This document shows, in pieces, positions 1-8,006 of a DNA stretch of 64,000 nucleotides. Location of the stretch: assembly GCF_003675385.1 (NCBI RefSeq), contig NZ_RCWZ01000003.1, positions 372,001 to 436,000 on the forward strand, given 5' to 3'. Within the stretch, counting starts at the first letter, position 1; each line of letters starts with the position of its first letter. The translations under genes were made by a program, and so were the position numbers. The notes below the pieces were generated by a model. The model saw only the letters and a list, made by a program, of their open reading frames with translations, was not told the origin of the DNA and made no database searches. Source of the DNA: Mucilaginibacter kameinonensis. Its GTDB lineage: Bacteria; Bacteroidota; Bacteroidia; Sphingobacteriales; Sphingobacteriaceae.

Positions 1-668
1 GAAATTACCTTAGCAGAGAATGGTAATTGAATTGTTTAAAATAGAAACAGACGAGCCCGATTTAATTCCGTTCCCAAGCTGTTATAGATTAACAAGACTT
101 TCAGAATAATGCCTTGTTTTAAATGGTACTAAAGCTAAAACCAACTGACATACAAATTGTTTTGTTTTTAGGAAGTTAATACCTGTAAGTTAAAATACAG
201 GTTTGGGTGATCAAAAAAACGCAAATTTTATTTTACCCATGATAGCTGATTTACTCTATTAGAGAAAGAATTATTTTTCATCTTTAAAACACATGTGCTA
301 TCCGCTTAAAGTAGAAACCTGCAGGTTCACAGCAGTAACTTGATAAGTCTAAGCCTATCGGTATATACCAGTCAAGATATCAAACGGTATTACAAAAAAG
401 GCCAACGCATTCGTAATCAGAAAATACCTTTTAAGCTTTGGTTTATCAATGCACCGTGTAATATCGACGTTGACCGTTCATCAATCGGATTGGCGCTATG
501 AAGCTGTCTCGTAACCCGCTTACCTTCAGTTTGTAAAACAAAAATATTTTAGATCATCTAAAACTTTTTTGATCTGAAACGTATTGATAAAAGACAGCTT
601 GTCAATCACCTATATTTGTTTTTCCGTTGCTTTTTTATTGGCTGCCTATATTCACCAAATTGATTGCA
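1..668. other. Gene-poor left flank, no supported gene
   Basis: I find no convincing coding region here on either strand; frames are short and match no family I recognise. The only local structure seen is a 17-base palindrome, TTTTAGAT-C-ATCTAAAA, at 547-563, about 100 bases before the next gene. It could be a protein-binding site. Together with the empty stretch at 1185-2171 and the recombinase at 2369, this suggests decayed accessory DNA rather than core chromosome. Confidence 0.4.
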
Positions 669-1184
669 ATGGAAAATCTCGACAAAAAGCTATCATTAAG
701 ACAAACAAGGTTAACTGCATCACAAACAAAAAGTTTATTTATAACTATTCTGTCTGACATTCACAGTTCTAAATTGGCTCTTATCGAAAGTCTTCCTTTT
801 TTTTCTTCTATGGCTTTTGCTAAAGACGTGAAGTTGCTCATGCTTGAATCTGCTACCATAATCAACGGACAAATCATCCGGGTGTGTTTGGCGAAGACAT
901 TATTGGGCTTAAGCTTCTCTGGTAAGCCGCCTATGTTAAATGGTTGTCTAAACCTAAAAGAGTTTCTTAAAGAGCACGTGAACGCCAAATGTCCTGAAAC
1001 GGATGCTATAATCCTGGCGCATCTGATTATCGCGGAGGGAATAGAAATCGACTCTTTTAAAATCCTCACGGGGCTTTCAAAATCAATTAAACCGAAGGAT
1101 ATCTCAAGATTAATTGCACTATGTTATAAGGAAGCGAAACATAGCAAAAACTCCTTGCAAGCAATGCTTGAATTCTACAGTTGA
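669..1184 (+). CDS. Divergent DUF892/YciF-like ferritin-fold protein
   Basis: This 171-residue protein follows the pattern of the DUF892 (YciE/YciF) ferritin-like family, a four-helix bundle often linked to stress. The spacing of helices matches: an opening helix with LSDIHSSKLALIESLP where relatives have a 'DIYWAEKxLxxALPKM'-like stretch, then a helix ending in a GKPP turn, and a late 'AEGIEIDSF' helix where relatives have 'xxVEHYEIAxY'. Several acidic and histidine metal ligands expected in the family appear replaced, so di-iron binding is doubtful. I start at the ATG at 669 (MENLDKK) rather than the in-frame ATG at 627, because family members begin close to the first helix. It sits alone in gene-poor DNA. 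The family assignment is from pattern memory and is moderate at best. Confidence 0.45.
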   Translation: MENLDKKLSLRQTRLTASQTKSLFITILSDIHSSKLALIESLPFFSSMAFAKDVKLLMLESATIINGQIIRVCLAKTLLGLSFSGKPPMLNGCLNLKEFLKEHVNAKCPETDAIILAHLIIAEGIEIDSFKILTGLSKSIKPKDISRLIALCYKEAKHSKNSLQAMLEFYS

Positions 1185-2171
1185 CCAATAAAGAGCAATG
1201 ACAATACGACGGAAAAACCTGCATTATGAAATGATTTTAGTGGAGTTTCACAAATCCTCTGATGCTTTTATTACTCAGCGAAATTCGAACGACGTTTACA
1301 TCAAATGTACATTCTGAACGTTTTAAGGCATTTTGGATCCTCAGACTGGACTCGAATCGGTATTAAGTTATGCATTCAATTTTTCTCGGGAGACGCAGCT
1401 TAGGTTCATCATCGAAGAATAATTATTCAATTGCCTTGTCGGGCCGCTGAACAAATTGATTCTGCTAAAGGATATGATTTAAATAGTTTGAAATGTACAG
1501 GAGTTTTAATACCTTTAAAAAGCAATCGATAATGGCCGTTTTGTGTTTATTGAGTAAATCATTGAGCAAGTTCAAAACACCTCTATAAAATATTGATAAT
1601 CAAAGGCTTCAACACTCAGTTCGATTCCCGCTCTGAAAATACAATTTCACCTTTGTAAATAACGATCAAAAAGAGTGTACTAATTTCAAAATACACCTAC
1701 AAACCTAACAATCAAACTGTTAGACAAACACCCCAGTAACCTCAGTCAATATCTACTCATAGTCTCACCCTGCAGTGGCTCATGTAGGATGACCCAAAGG
1801 ACTATATCGTAGGAAAATCCAATATAGTTCAACCCTTGTTTCGCCGGGCTTCCAGACCTGCAATCAAAGTTCACTGAACATTGAAGTTTACTCTTATAGT
1901 TTCAGCTGCTTCTTTTGTATAAGTAAGATAGAGTAAAAATTCAAAGCAATAAAATACTGATTATTCAGGATTGGTCAGTTGTAATTATTTATCAGATATA
2001 ATGATCCTCTATGTCATTTTTGTATTAATTACTATGCCCTTCACAGGTCTAAGCTGGTTAAAATAAATGAAATGAGTTTTACTTAGGGACTAATTCTCCA
2101 TCTTACAAACGATATTGTTGCGTTGAGATAAATCCATCTTCTGATTTGATGATTAAATGTTGTAATAACCA
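1185..2171. other. Long non-coding stretch, no supported gene
   Basis: Nearly 1 kb without a supported gene, which is unusual compared with the tightly packed genes to the right. I see no tRNA, rRNA or insertion-sequence signature. A short run near 1621 resembles a tRNA T-loop but has no pairing stem. Together with 1-668 it is best read as degenerate mobile-element DNA left of the recombinase. Confidence 0.4.
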
Positions 2172-2372
2172 ATGTCAAAAAATGATTACCAACTAGTAAG
2201 AAAACAAAAAATCACTCCAGAAACAGCCGTGAATTTGCTTAAATCCTACGGCACAGTAATAACGCTCGATGAGGCTCGAATCATTTTGGTTATCATGTAC
2301 AAATTCGCTAAATTGTCAATAGAACAGCAAAAAAAGCTGATAACCGGCAATAAGGGAGATTTAGAGATATGA
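2172..2372 (+). CDS. Small helical protein translationally coupled to the serine recombinase
   Basis: A 66-residue, lysine-rich protein (MSKNDYQLVRKQKITPETA...) without signal peptide or membrane segment, predicted mainly helical. Its stop codon overlaps the start of the recombinase gene in an ATGA junction (2369-2372), so the two are almost certainly co-translated. I recall similar small genes before large recombinases in Bacteroidota, but I know no assigned function. A recombination accessory or directionality factor, or a small repressor, are possibilities from position only. Confidence 0.6.
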   Translation: MSKNDYQLVRKQKITPETAVNLLKSYGTVITLDEARIILVIMYKFAKLSIEQQKKLITGNKGDLEI

Positions 2373-3940
2373 AAACAGCGATTCTGTATATACGCGTTAG
2401 TACTGATGAACAGGCCGACAAAGGTTTTTCACAAAGGGACCAAGATGAGCGACTTAGGCAATATTGCGAACGTAATAATATAATAGTCGGACAAGTTATT
2501 TTTGAAGACCATTCTGCCAAAACATTTGATCGACCCGCCTGGAATAAAATGCTGTCCAATCTCAAGCAAACTAAAGGCAAAGCACATGACAAATTGATAT
2601 TTACCAAATGGGACCGCTTTAGCCGGAACACAGCAGACGCTTATGGAATGATTAGCGTATTGATGAAATTGGGATTACAACCCGTTGCAATCGAACAACC
2701 CCTCGATCTCTCCATCCCAGAAAGCAAGATCATGCTTGCAGTTTATCTTTCAATGCCCGAAGTAGAAAATGACAGAAGAGCGTTAAATGTCAAATATGGC
2801 ATGAGACGAGGAAAAAAAGAAGGACGTTGGATGGGCAGGGCGTTGCCTGGTTATATCAATAAAACAAGGGAAAACGGGACAAAATATATCGCATTCAACG
2901 AACCAGAATCTGCCCACATGAAATGGGCATTTGAACAAATTGCCGAGAACATCTTCGCTATTGAGAACATATGGGCCATGGCGCGACGTCGAGGGTTGAA
3001 GTGTTCCAGAAATAGTTTCTGGGAGGCGATAAGAAATCCATGTTACTGTGGCAAAGTCATAGTTCCCGCATTTAATGATGAACCTATGACTATAGTACAA
3101 GGTGTACACGAGGCATTAATTTCCGAAACTCTGTACCACGAGGTCCAGGATGTTTTAACTGGCCGGAAAAGAGATTTGGCCATCAAAGCGGTTTGTCCGA
3201 AAAATTTACCATTACGAGGCTTTCTGTTATGTCCTGAATGCTCCCGTACACTGACAGGCAGCGCGTCAAAAGGCCGGACGGGATACTATTATTACTACCA
3301 TTGTAAAGCGCCTTGTAAAGTCAGACTTAAGGCCGAAGAAGTAAATACATCATTAGAGCATGAATTAATGAAATTCGTGCCCAAACCAGGGGTAGCCGAA
3401 TTATACACTGCGATTGTTCGCGGCGAATACGGCGATACCCAGGCAATCTATATTGCTGAACGAAAAAAAATTATAGAGCAGATTACCGAACAAAACCATC
3501 GGATGACGAGGCTGCGAGAAATGCTGTTGTCGGATACAATTGATAGTGCCGATTACAAATTGATGAAAACAGAGTGCGAAACTAAGACATCGTCGTTAGA
3601 AGCTGACCTTGCTGATTTATCAAGTTTCTATGAAGCGGATATCGATATTGAAAACCTAATAGAGAATGCGGTAAATAAATTAAAGGATCTCATTTATTTA
3701 TATCGGTCAGCTGATATAAAAGGTAAACAATTTATAATTGGTTCGATCTTCTCAAAAAAATGGCGTTTTTCAGAAATGAAAGGTCGAACCGCCGAAGTAA
3801 ACGAAGCAGCAGCACTTATCTACCACATTAACAACACATTACAACAAAAAAAAACCGGAGTAAAAACGAATTATCGTGATTACTCCGGCAAAGTACCCAG
3901 AGCCGGAGTCGAACCGGCACGGTTTCCCACAGGTGTTTGA
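2369..3940 (+). CDS. Large serine recombinase (integrase)
   Basis: A 523-residue large serine recombinase. The N-terminal resolvase catalytic domain (about 1-150) starts with the YIRVSTDEQ motif; Ser11 should be the nucleophile, and KWDRFSRN carries conserved arginines. A 'recombinase' DNA-binding domain follows (about 155-270), then a zinc ribbon with Cys288/Cys291 and Cys312/Cys316, and a coiled-coil-like C-terminal part (about 355-440). Such enzymes integrate and excise phages, ICEs and genomic islands. The last 20 or so residues (KVPRAGVEPARFPTGV) are not protein-like: they are a readthrough of the terminator and the antisense of tRNA-Leu, and the TGA stop lies opposite the tRNA anticodon. 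The element-borne stop may therefore have been replaced at the integration junction. It is preceded by the coupled small gene at 2172. Confidence 0.9.
   Translation: MKTAILYIRVSTDEQADKGFSQRDQDERLRQYCERNNIIVGQVIFEDHSAKTFDRPAWNKMLSNLKQTKGKAHDKLIFTKWDRFSRNTADAYGMISVLMKLGLQPVAIEQPLDLSIPESKIMLAVYLSMPEVENDRRALNVKYGMRRGKKEGRWMGRALPGYINKTRENGTKYIAFNEPESAHMKWAFEQIAENIFAIENIWAMARRRGLKCSRNSFWEAIRNPCYCGKVIVPAFNDEPMTIVQGVHEALISETLYHEVQDVLTGRKRDLAIKAVCPKNLPLRGFLLCPECSRTLTGSASKGRTGYYYYYHCKAPCKVRLKAEEVNTSLEHELMKFVPKPGVAELYTAIVRGEYGDTQAIYIAERKKIIEQITEQNHRMTRLREMLLSDTIDSADYKLMKTECETKTSSLEADLADLSSFYEADIDIENLIENAVNKLKDLIYLYRSADIKGKQFIIGSIFSKKWRFSEMKGRTAEVNEAAALIYHINNTLQQKKTGVKTNYRDYSGKVPRAGVEPARFPTGV
3846..3888 (-). 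terminator. Intrinsic terminator of tRNA-Leu
   Basis: Inverted repeat CCGGAGTA (3855-3862) and TACTCCGG (3881-3888), followed on the reverse strand by a run of nine T (3846-3854). It lies immediately downstream of tRNA-Leu, inside the 3' end of the recombinase reading frame. Confidence 0.85.
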
Positions 3941-3973
3941 GACCAGCGCGTCTACCAATTCCGCCATCTGGGC
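3894..3973 (-). tRNA. tRNA-Leu (CAA)
   Basis: Read on the reverse strand this forms a class II tRNA of 80 nt. The acceptor stem GCCCAGA pairs with TCTGGGT (one G-U), the D arm contains GGAATTGGTAGACGC, the anticodon loop is CTCAAAC giving anticodon CAA (plus-strand 3937-3939), there is a long variable arm, and the T arm is GCCGG-TTCGACT-CCGGC. The discriminator is A at 3894 and CCA is not encoded. The anticodon stem has one U-U mismatch. It starts 21 bases downstream of hscB on the same strand and may be co-transcribed with it. Its 3' half overlaps the end of the serine recombinase gene, as expected if this is an integration target. Confidence 0.92.
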
Positions 3974-3993
3974 ATTTTTGTAAGTGTATTCCC

Positions 3994-4518
3994 TTACAAG
4001 CGGGCTGCAAATGTAGATAAACTCTCCTTAATTCGCAACAAATATTTTTGTTTATAGTAAATATTTGCAATTTCTATCAGACGGCTTTCTTTGGCCGTAT
4101 CATCCAATTGCTCATAGTCACTGGTCAGCTTTGCTAACTCTTCATTCATATCCCCTTCAATAGCAAGTGTTTCTGAAGTTATTGATGCTAACTCTTTCGC
4201 ATCTTCCACTTCCATAAGACGTTCGTTGATGTCCATCATTTCCATTAAAAAATCTGCAGGTAATTGTGGCTTTGCCTTTTCAGATACCAGGTCGTGCAGC
4301 TTTAAAATGTATTCTAAACGCTTAGCCGGGTCGCCAAGTGCGTGGTAAGCTTTGTTATTTATGGTAGATAATTCCAGGATCTCCTGTTGTTTTGCTTCGT
4401 CCTCATTTGCATAAAAATCGGGATGATATAGCTTGCTTAGCTCATAAAACTTTTTCTTCAGCAAAGCCTGGTCAACCTTAAAAGATTCCGGGATGCCGTA
4501 AAATTCAAAATAGTTCAT
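3994..4518 (-). CDS. hscB: Fe-S cluster co-chaperone HscB (J-domain protein)
   Basis: A 174-residue protein with an N-terminal J domain and a C-terminal three-helix bundle, the layout of HscB/Hsc20, which brings the scaffold IscU/SufU to a Hsp70 chaperone for iron-sulfur cluster transfer. The HPD tripeptide that stimulates Hsp70 is at residues 32-34, inside YELSKLYHPDFY. 'LSTINNKAYHALGDPAKRLEY' is typical of the J domain helix III region in HscB. I choose the ATG at 4518 (MNYFEFYG) over an upstream ATG at 4542 because the family begins there. The gene reads into tRNA-Leu. No other isc or hsc gene is in the window. Confidence 0.9.
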   Translation of the reverse strand: MNYFEFYGIPESFKVDQALLKKKFYELSKLYHPDFYANEDEAKQQEILELSTINNKAYHALGDPAKRLEYILKLHDLVSEKAKPQLPADFLMEMMDINERLMEVEDAKELASITSETLAIEGDMNEELAKLTSDYEQLDDTAKESRLIEIANIYYKQKYLLRIKESLSTFAARL

Positions 4519-4523
4519 AGCGG

Positions 4524-4531
4524 CAAAGATA
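4524..4531 (-). promoter_or_regulatory. Possible -7 promoter element before hscB
   Basis: TATCTTTG on the reverse strand fits the Bacteroidota -7 consensus TAnnTTTG. It is very close to the chosen hscB start and no TTG is found at the right distance upstream, so this is weak. Confidence 0.25.
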
Positions 4532-4586
4532 ACTATTAACAAATTATCTGTACCGCTATGAATTTCATGTTAAGGTAAGTTATCGG

Positions 4587-4775
4587 CTATTCATCGGGGC
4601 TTTGAGGTTCGCTTTCGTTGTTTTCCTTTATTATCGTTTTAGAATATTCGTCAGCAAACAGTTTTCTGTCTTTAGTTAAAGTGGGGGCTACTCCCAATAT
4701 ACCTATACCGGCAACCGCCAATATCATAAATACAATAAGCCCACAAAGCCTTATGAGCTTTTTAATTTTTTTCAT
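4587..4775 (-). CDS. Small single-pass membrane protein, function unknown
   Basis: A 62-residue protein with a basic N-terminus (MKKIKKLIR), one hydrophobic helix (about residues 8-31) and a short acidic tail rich in Glu/Ser/Pro. It is on the same strand as hscB, with 68 bases between. I do not recognise a family. The positive-inside charge pattern and good codon use suggest a real membrane peptide with the tail outside the cytoplasm. Confidence 0.55.
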   Translation of the reverse strand: MKKIKKLIRLCGLIVFMILAVAGIGILGVAPTLTKDRKLFADEYSKTIIKENNESEPQSPDE

Positions 4776-4876
4776 TTTGATAGCATAATAAATAACAGGC
4801 GCAGTCCTTATAAAGGCTAATACCCTGAATAATTAATAAGGAAAGAGACTACCGTTTGGTAATCAGTAAGGAAGGA

Positions 4877-5260
4877 CTATCCTATAAAAGAATGACCGTC
4901 ATCAGCGCTGGAATGGTAAGTTCTGATGAAAAAAAGGGTTTTGACTGGCTTATTTGACATGAACAGTATAAATAACTGTTTAATGTCAATATCTATTTCC
5001 CTGCTATGCAAAAGACTTAAAGATTGCAGGTTGCTAAATTGGGAGTGTAATTGACTATCTCTGCGGGCTACTTTTAAAGCAGCTTTGTATGAAATTGATC
5101 TGGAGCTCTGGTTTCGTGAAACAGCAACCAAGGTCGTATCTGCTTTATTAAACCGGTTAGCTATTTGAATGTTAAGCCCCGAAAAGGTAAAAAAGCCGAG
5201 TATTAAAATGGCCGTCAACAACCATTTAGATAAGAAGCTTTTTACCGGGTTAAATTTCAT
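4877..5260 (-). CDS. Hypothetical protein with N-terminal membrane anchor
   Basis: A 127-residue protein starting with a basic stretch and a hydrophobic helix (about residues 10-32, LLTAILILGFFTFSG) that can act as a signal anchor. The remainder is polar, Ser-rich, with a hydrophobic patch near residue 90 (QLFILFM). No family recognised. It lies on the same strand between the small membrane protein and the esterase terminator. Confidence 0.45.
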   Translation of the reverse strand: MKFNPVKSFLSKWLLTAILILGFFTFSGLNIQIANRFNKADTTLVAVSRNQSSRSISYKAALKVARRDSQLHSQFSNLQSLSLLHSREIDIDIKQLFILFMSNKPVKTLFFIRTYHSSADDGHSFIG

Positions 5261-5287
5261 TCAATAAAGATAGCGATATCGCCGCAC

Positions 5288-5319
5288 AAAAAAGGCCCCT
5301 GCGAAAAATCACAGGAGCC
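5288..5319 (-). terminator. Intrinsic terminator of the carboxylesterase gene
   Basis: On the reverse strand GGCTCCTG (5312-5319) pairs with CAGGGGCC (5294-5301, one G-U) around a short AT-rich loop, followed by a T run. It sits 25 bases after the esterase stop. Confidence 0.8.
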
Positions 5320-5343
5320 AGCCCATACATCTGAAAAAAAATC

Positions 5344-6975
5344 TTATTTCATGTAATCTTTATCCAAAAACAAATAGCGTGCACGGTTGACTTCCGGCTT
5401 CTCTTCGCTCTTTACATCAATGTTCATGAATTTAACATTGTTATTATCAGTAATAGCCGACCATTTAGGTAATCCTGCACCATTAGGGTTTGCCTTTTTA
5501 ATAAAGTTGGCAAAATAGTTTTCCATGGTTTCAGATACCTTAAAATCATCAGGAGTCCATGCGTAAGTTTTATTACCAGCAAGGTTGCCCATGGCGTACT
5601 CAATTTCCGAAGCGTGCGCGGCCCCAACAGCCGGCGGCATTTTAGGAGCAGGTTTTGCGGCATCGCCTTTAACTACACCACCTGCAAGCCCGGGAGTTGC
5701 GTTACCCATTGAGGCTACCATGGCGGGGCGTACACGTGAAAACAGGTAACGGTAAACAGGTTTCCCTCCTGTTTGCACCTGCAGATCAGCCCATTTCCAG
5801 GTGCTGTATACAATAAAACGATCGCTTGACAAATCGGTTGCCACTTTAACTACTTCCTCATCATTAGCTGCCGGATATAGTTTCAATGCTTCCTCTGCCC
5901 TATCTCCGTATAGTTGCTTCAATGTTTTAGTATAATTTTCAAGTGTTGGCGCATCGCCGCGCATCATAAATTGAAATGGCACTTCGGCCGAATTCCAGCC
6001 TACCAATAAAGGCACTTTGGCCTGCTCGCCGGCCATAAATATTTCGGGCAGCGATTTTGGTAGCAGGTAATTATCAATAGTGGCCGACATTGGCGGAGTT
6101 CCCGGCTTAAAGGCATCATTTAACAATTGCTCGGCAGGTATAGCTCTTAAATCGGCCAGTGTATTGGCTTTTTCATTTGCGGCAAACTTTACACCGTTCT
6201 GCTCGGCATCAGCCAACGGGATAGGGAAAAGTGTTGGTTTAATGCCTGCGCCACTTTCGCCAATAGCACCGGCAATCAGGTCTTTTGATAAGGGTGAAGC
6301 CATTTGCACCGACACGGAAATTGATCCTGCAGATTCGCCTGCTATGGTAACCCGTGTAGGATCGCCCCCAAAGGCCGCGATATTTTTTTGTACCCAAAGT
6401 AAAGCCTGGTGCTGGTCAAGGTAGCCATAATTACCCGACGAGTGATTTGGCGATTCTTTAGTTAATTCGGGATGCGAAAAGAAACCGAAAACACCAAGCC
6501 TGTAATTTACAGTTAAAGCAACAATTCCTTTTTTTGCCATGCTCTCGCCGTCATAACGCGACTCTGATCCATCACCGGCCATTAATCCACCACCATAAAA
6601 ATAAACCAGCACAGGCAGCTTTTCTTTAGATGATTTTGCAGGTGTCCATACGTTAAGATATAAACAATCTTCACTCATACCTGACGTCCGGAACCCCATA
6701 TCGCCAAAAATTGGCTTTTGCATAGGGTTATGGCCAAAATGGTCGGCTTTTAATGTGCCTTCCCAGTTTTTTACAGGTTGAGGTTCTTTCCAGCGTAAAT
6801 CGCCAACAGGAGGCTGCGCGAATGGGATCCCTTTAAAACTTAACACGTTCGATGCTTCGCGGGTACCTTCAAGCGCCCCATTCTCAACGGCTGTTTTGTT
6901 TGCAGATAACTGCGCCATTACCCTCACCGAGGCAACCTGCGCAAGCAACAGCATTAATAAAATTGGTTTCTTCAT
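5344..6975 (-). CDS. Secreted type B carboxylesterase
   Basis: A 543-residue alpha/beta-hydrolase of the carboxylesterase type B (para-nitrobenzyl esterase/cholinesterase-like) family, hydrolysing carboxylic esters. Residues 1-21 form a signal peptide ending at VMAQ, so it is exported to the periplasm or beyond. The oxyanion-hole segment YFYGGG and the nucleophile motif GESAGS are present; the His of the triad is probably in GAAHASEIEYAMG. SEDCLYLNVW is another family hallmark. The closing region PNGAGLPKWSA is typical too. It is divergent from the Nudix-type regulator at 7121, with a dyad symmetric site between them, so that regulator may control it. The natural substrate cannot be read from the sequence. 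Confidence 0.9.
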   Translation of the reverse strand: MKKPILLMLLLAQVASVRVMAQLSANKTAVENGALEGTREASNVLSFKGIPFAQPPVGDLRWKEPQPVKNWEGTLKADHFGHNPMQKPIFGDMGFRTSGMSEDCLYLNVWTPAKSSKEKLPVLVYFYGGGLMAGDGSESRYDGESMAKKGIVALTVNYRLGVFGFFSHPELTKESPNHSSGNYGYLDQHQALLWVQKNIAAFGGDPTRVTIAGESAGSISVSVQMASPLSKDLIAGAIGESGAGIKPTLFPIPLADAEQNGVKFAANEKANTLADLRAIPAEQLLNDAFKPGTPPMSATIDNYLLPKSLPEIFMAGEQAKVPLLVGWNSAEVPFQFMMRGDAPTLENYTKTLKQLYGDRAEEALKLYPAANDEEVVKVATDLSSDRFIVYSTWKWADLQVQTGGKPVYRYLFSRVRPAMVASMGNATPGLAGGVVKGDAAKPAPKMPPAVGAAHASEIEYAMGNLAGNKTYAWTPDDFKVSETMENYFANFIKKANPNGAGLPKWSAITDNNNVKFMNIDVKSEEKPEVNRARYLFLDKDYMK

Positions 6976-7029
6976 TATTGGTTATTTGGTTTGTAGCGTG
7001 CGGATAACGGACAACAAGAACCAGAATCC

Positions 7030-7054
7030 TTATTGTAACACAATGATACAATAA
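7030..7054. promoter_or_regulatory. Dyad-symmetric candidate operator between esterase and Nudix-type regulator
   Basis: TTATTGT (7030-7036) and ACAATAA (7048-7054) form a 7-bp inverted repeat separated by 11 bases, so half-site centres are 18 bases apart. It lies in the 145-bp divergent intergenic region and is the only clear dyad seen there, a natural place for autoregulation by the adjacent regulator. Binding is inferred. Confidence 0.35.
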
Positions 7055-7120
7055 TAAATTATTTAATCTCACATTTCAAATTTTTTTGTTACTTGTGCAA
7101 TTATTTTTTTTCAGGACTGC

Positions 7121-7870
7121 ATGAATAAAGAGTTTGAACAACAGGAAAGTAATATCAGTGGCGAAGGTTTTTTACCCGGTTTGGCTATTGATACCGTTAT
7201 ATTTGGGTTTCATGATAACCAGTTAAAGGTATTGCTGCTGTCATACAAAAACTCTTCATTATATGCCCTGCCCGGCGGTTTTATTCATGACAATGAGGAT
7301 GTAAACCAGGCAGCGCGCAGGGTATTAGAAAGCCGCACGGCTTTAACCAACATTTACCTGGAACAATTTTATGTATTTGGCGATTACAGCCGTTATGACC
7401 CTACCCCGCTTAAAGCCATTATGCATGCCAGGGGCTACACCGCGCCCGATAACCACTGGTTACTGAAACGTTTTGTATCAATCGGCTATTACGCGCTGGT
7501 TGATTTTACTAAAGCCGTACCAACTCCTGATGATATATCTGACAGTTGTGATTGGTATAGCCTTGATGATTTGCCGGTTTTGATGCAGGACCATCGGCAA
7601 ATTATTGAAAAAGCCCTGCAAACACTGCAAAACAACCTCGACCAGAAACTGATAGGCTTTAACCTGCTTACAGACGAATTTACTATGGGCGATCTGCAAT
7701 CACTTTATGAAACTATCCTCAATAAAAAACTACTCCGGGCGGCATTTCAGCGTAAAATGCTAAGCCTTGGTATTTTGGAGCGGATAGCCAAAAAGTGGAC
7801 CGGCGGGGCTCATAAAGCCCCTTACCTGTACAGGTTTATATCAAACAATGTTACGGCAGACACCTTTTAA
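7121..7870 (+). CDS. Nudix-fold transcriptional regulator (NrtR-like)
   Basis: A 249-residue protein with an N-terminal Nudix-like domain (about 20-155) and a C-terminal winged helix (about 170-240; MGDLQSLYETIL...RKMLSLGIL). This is the arrangement of NrtR-type regulators, which in Bacteroidota control sugar or NAD-related genes. In the Nudix box region (GGFIHDNEDVNQAARRVLESRTAL) the glycine and first glutamate remain, but the REUxEE core reads RVLESR, missing key glutamates for Mg2+ binding and pyrophosphohydrolysis. It should therefore be a ligand sensor rather than an enzyme. It is divergent from the carboxylesterase, the most likely target. The effector is unknown. Confidence 0.85.
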   Translation: MNKEFEQQESNISGEGFLPGLAIDTVIFGFHDNQLKVLLLSYKNSSLYALPGGFIHDNEDVNQAARRVLESRTALTNIYLEQFYVFGDYSRYDPTPLKAIMHARGYTAPDNHWLLKRFVSIGYYALVDFTKAVPTPDDISDSCDWYSLDDLPVLMQDHRQIIEKALQTLQNNLDQKLIGFNLLTDEFTMGDLQSLYETILNKKLLRAAFQRKMLSLGILERIAKKWTGGAHKAPYLYRFISNNVTADTF

Positions 7871-7886
7871 TACTGCAACTTCACTG

Positions 7887-7960
7887 AAGTTACATGTCGC
7901 AATTTACCCCTTAATATGTCTTAATAGCGCCCTCCTATATTAAGTTACAAGACGTAACTT
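7887..7960. promoter_or_regulatory. Two similar dyad sites before the VOC gene
   Basis: The site at 7942-7960 is a perfect inverted repeat, AAGTTAC-AAGAC-GTAACTT. A related imperfect site at 7887-7905 begins with the same AAGTTAC and shares roughly three quarters of positions. Centres are 55 bases apart, near five helical turns. They lie between the Nudix-type regulator and the VOC gene at 8007, suggesting operators for a dimeric regulator. Confidence 0.4.
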
Positions 7961-8006
7961 TACTATACAAAATCACTCAATTATAAAACAAAAACAATCA
8001 AGCAAC

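Noticed and set aside
761..1069. Open frame on the reverse strand opposite the ferritin-like gene
   Set aside because: It is a shadow frame; the protein has no recognisable pattern while the forward frame fits a family.
1615..1642. T-arm-like sequence resembling a tRNA fragment or left attachment site
   Set aside because: The TTCGATT loop is present but the flanking bases do not pair and there is no match to the tRNA-Leu 3' end beyond the loop.
3828..4070. Reverse-strand open frame across the tRNA-Leu gene
   Set aside because: It consists of translated tRNA, terminator and the end of hscB, not a protein gene.
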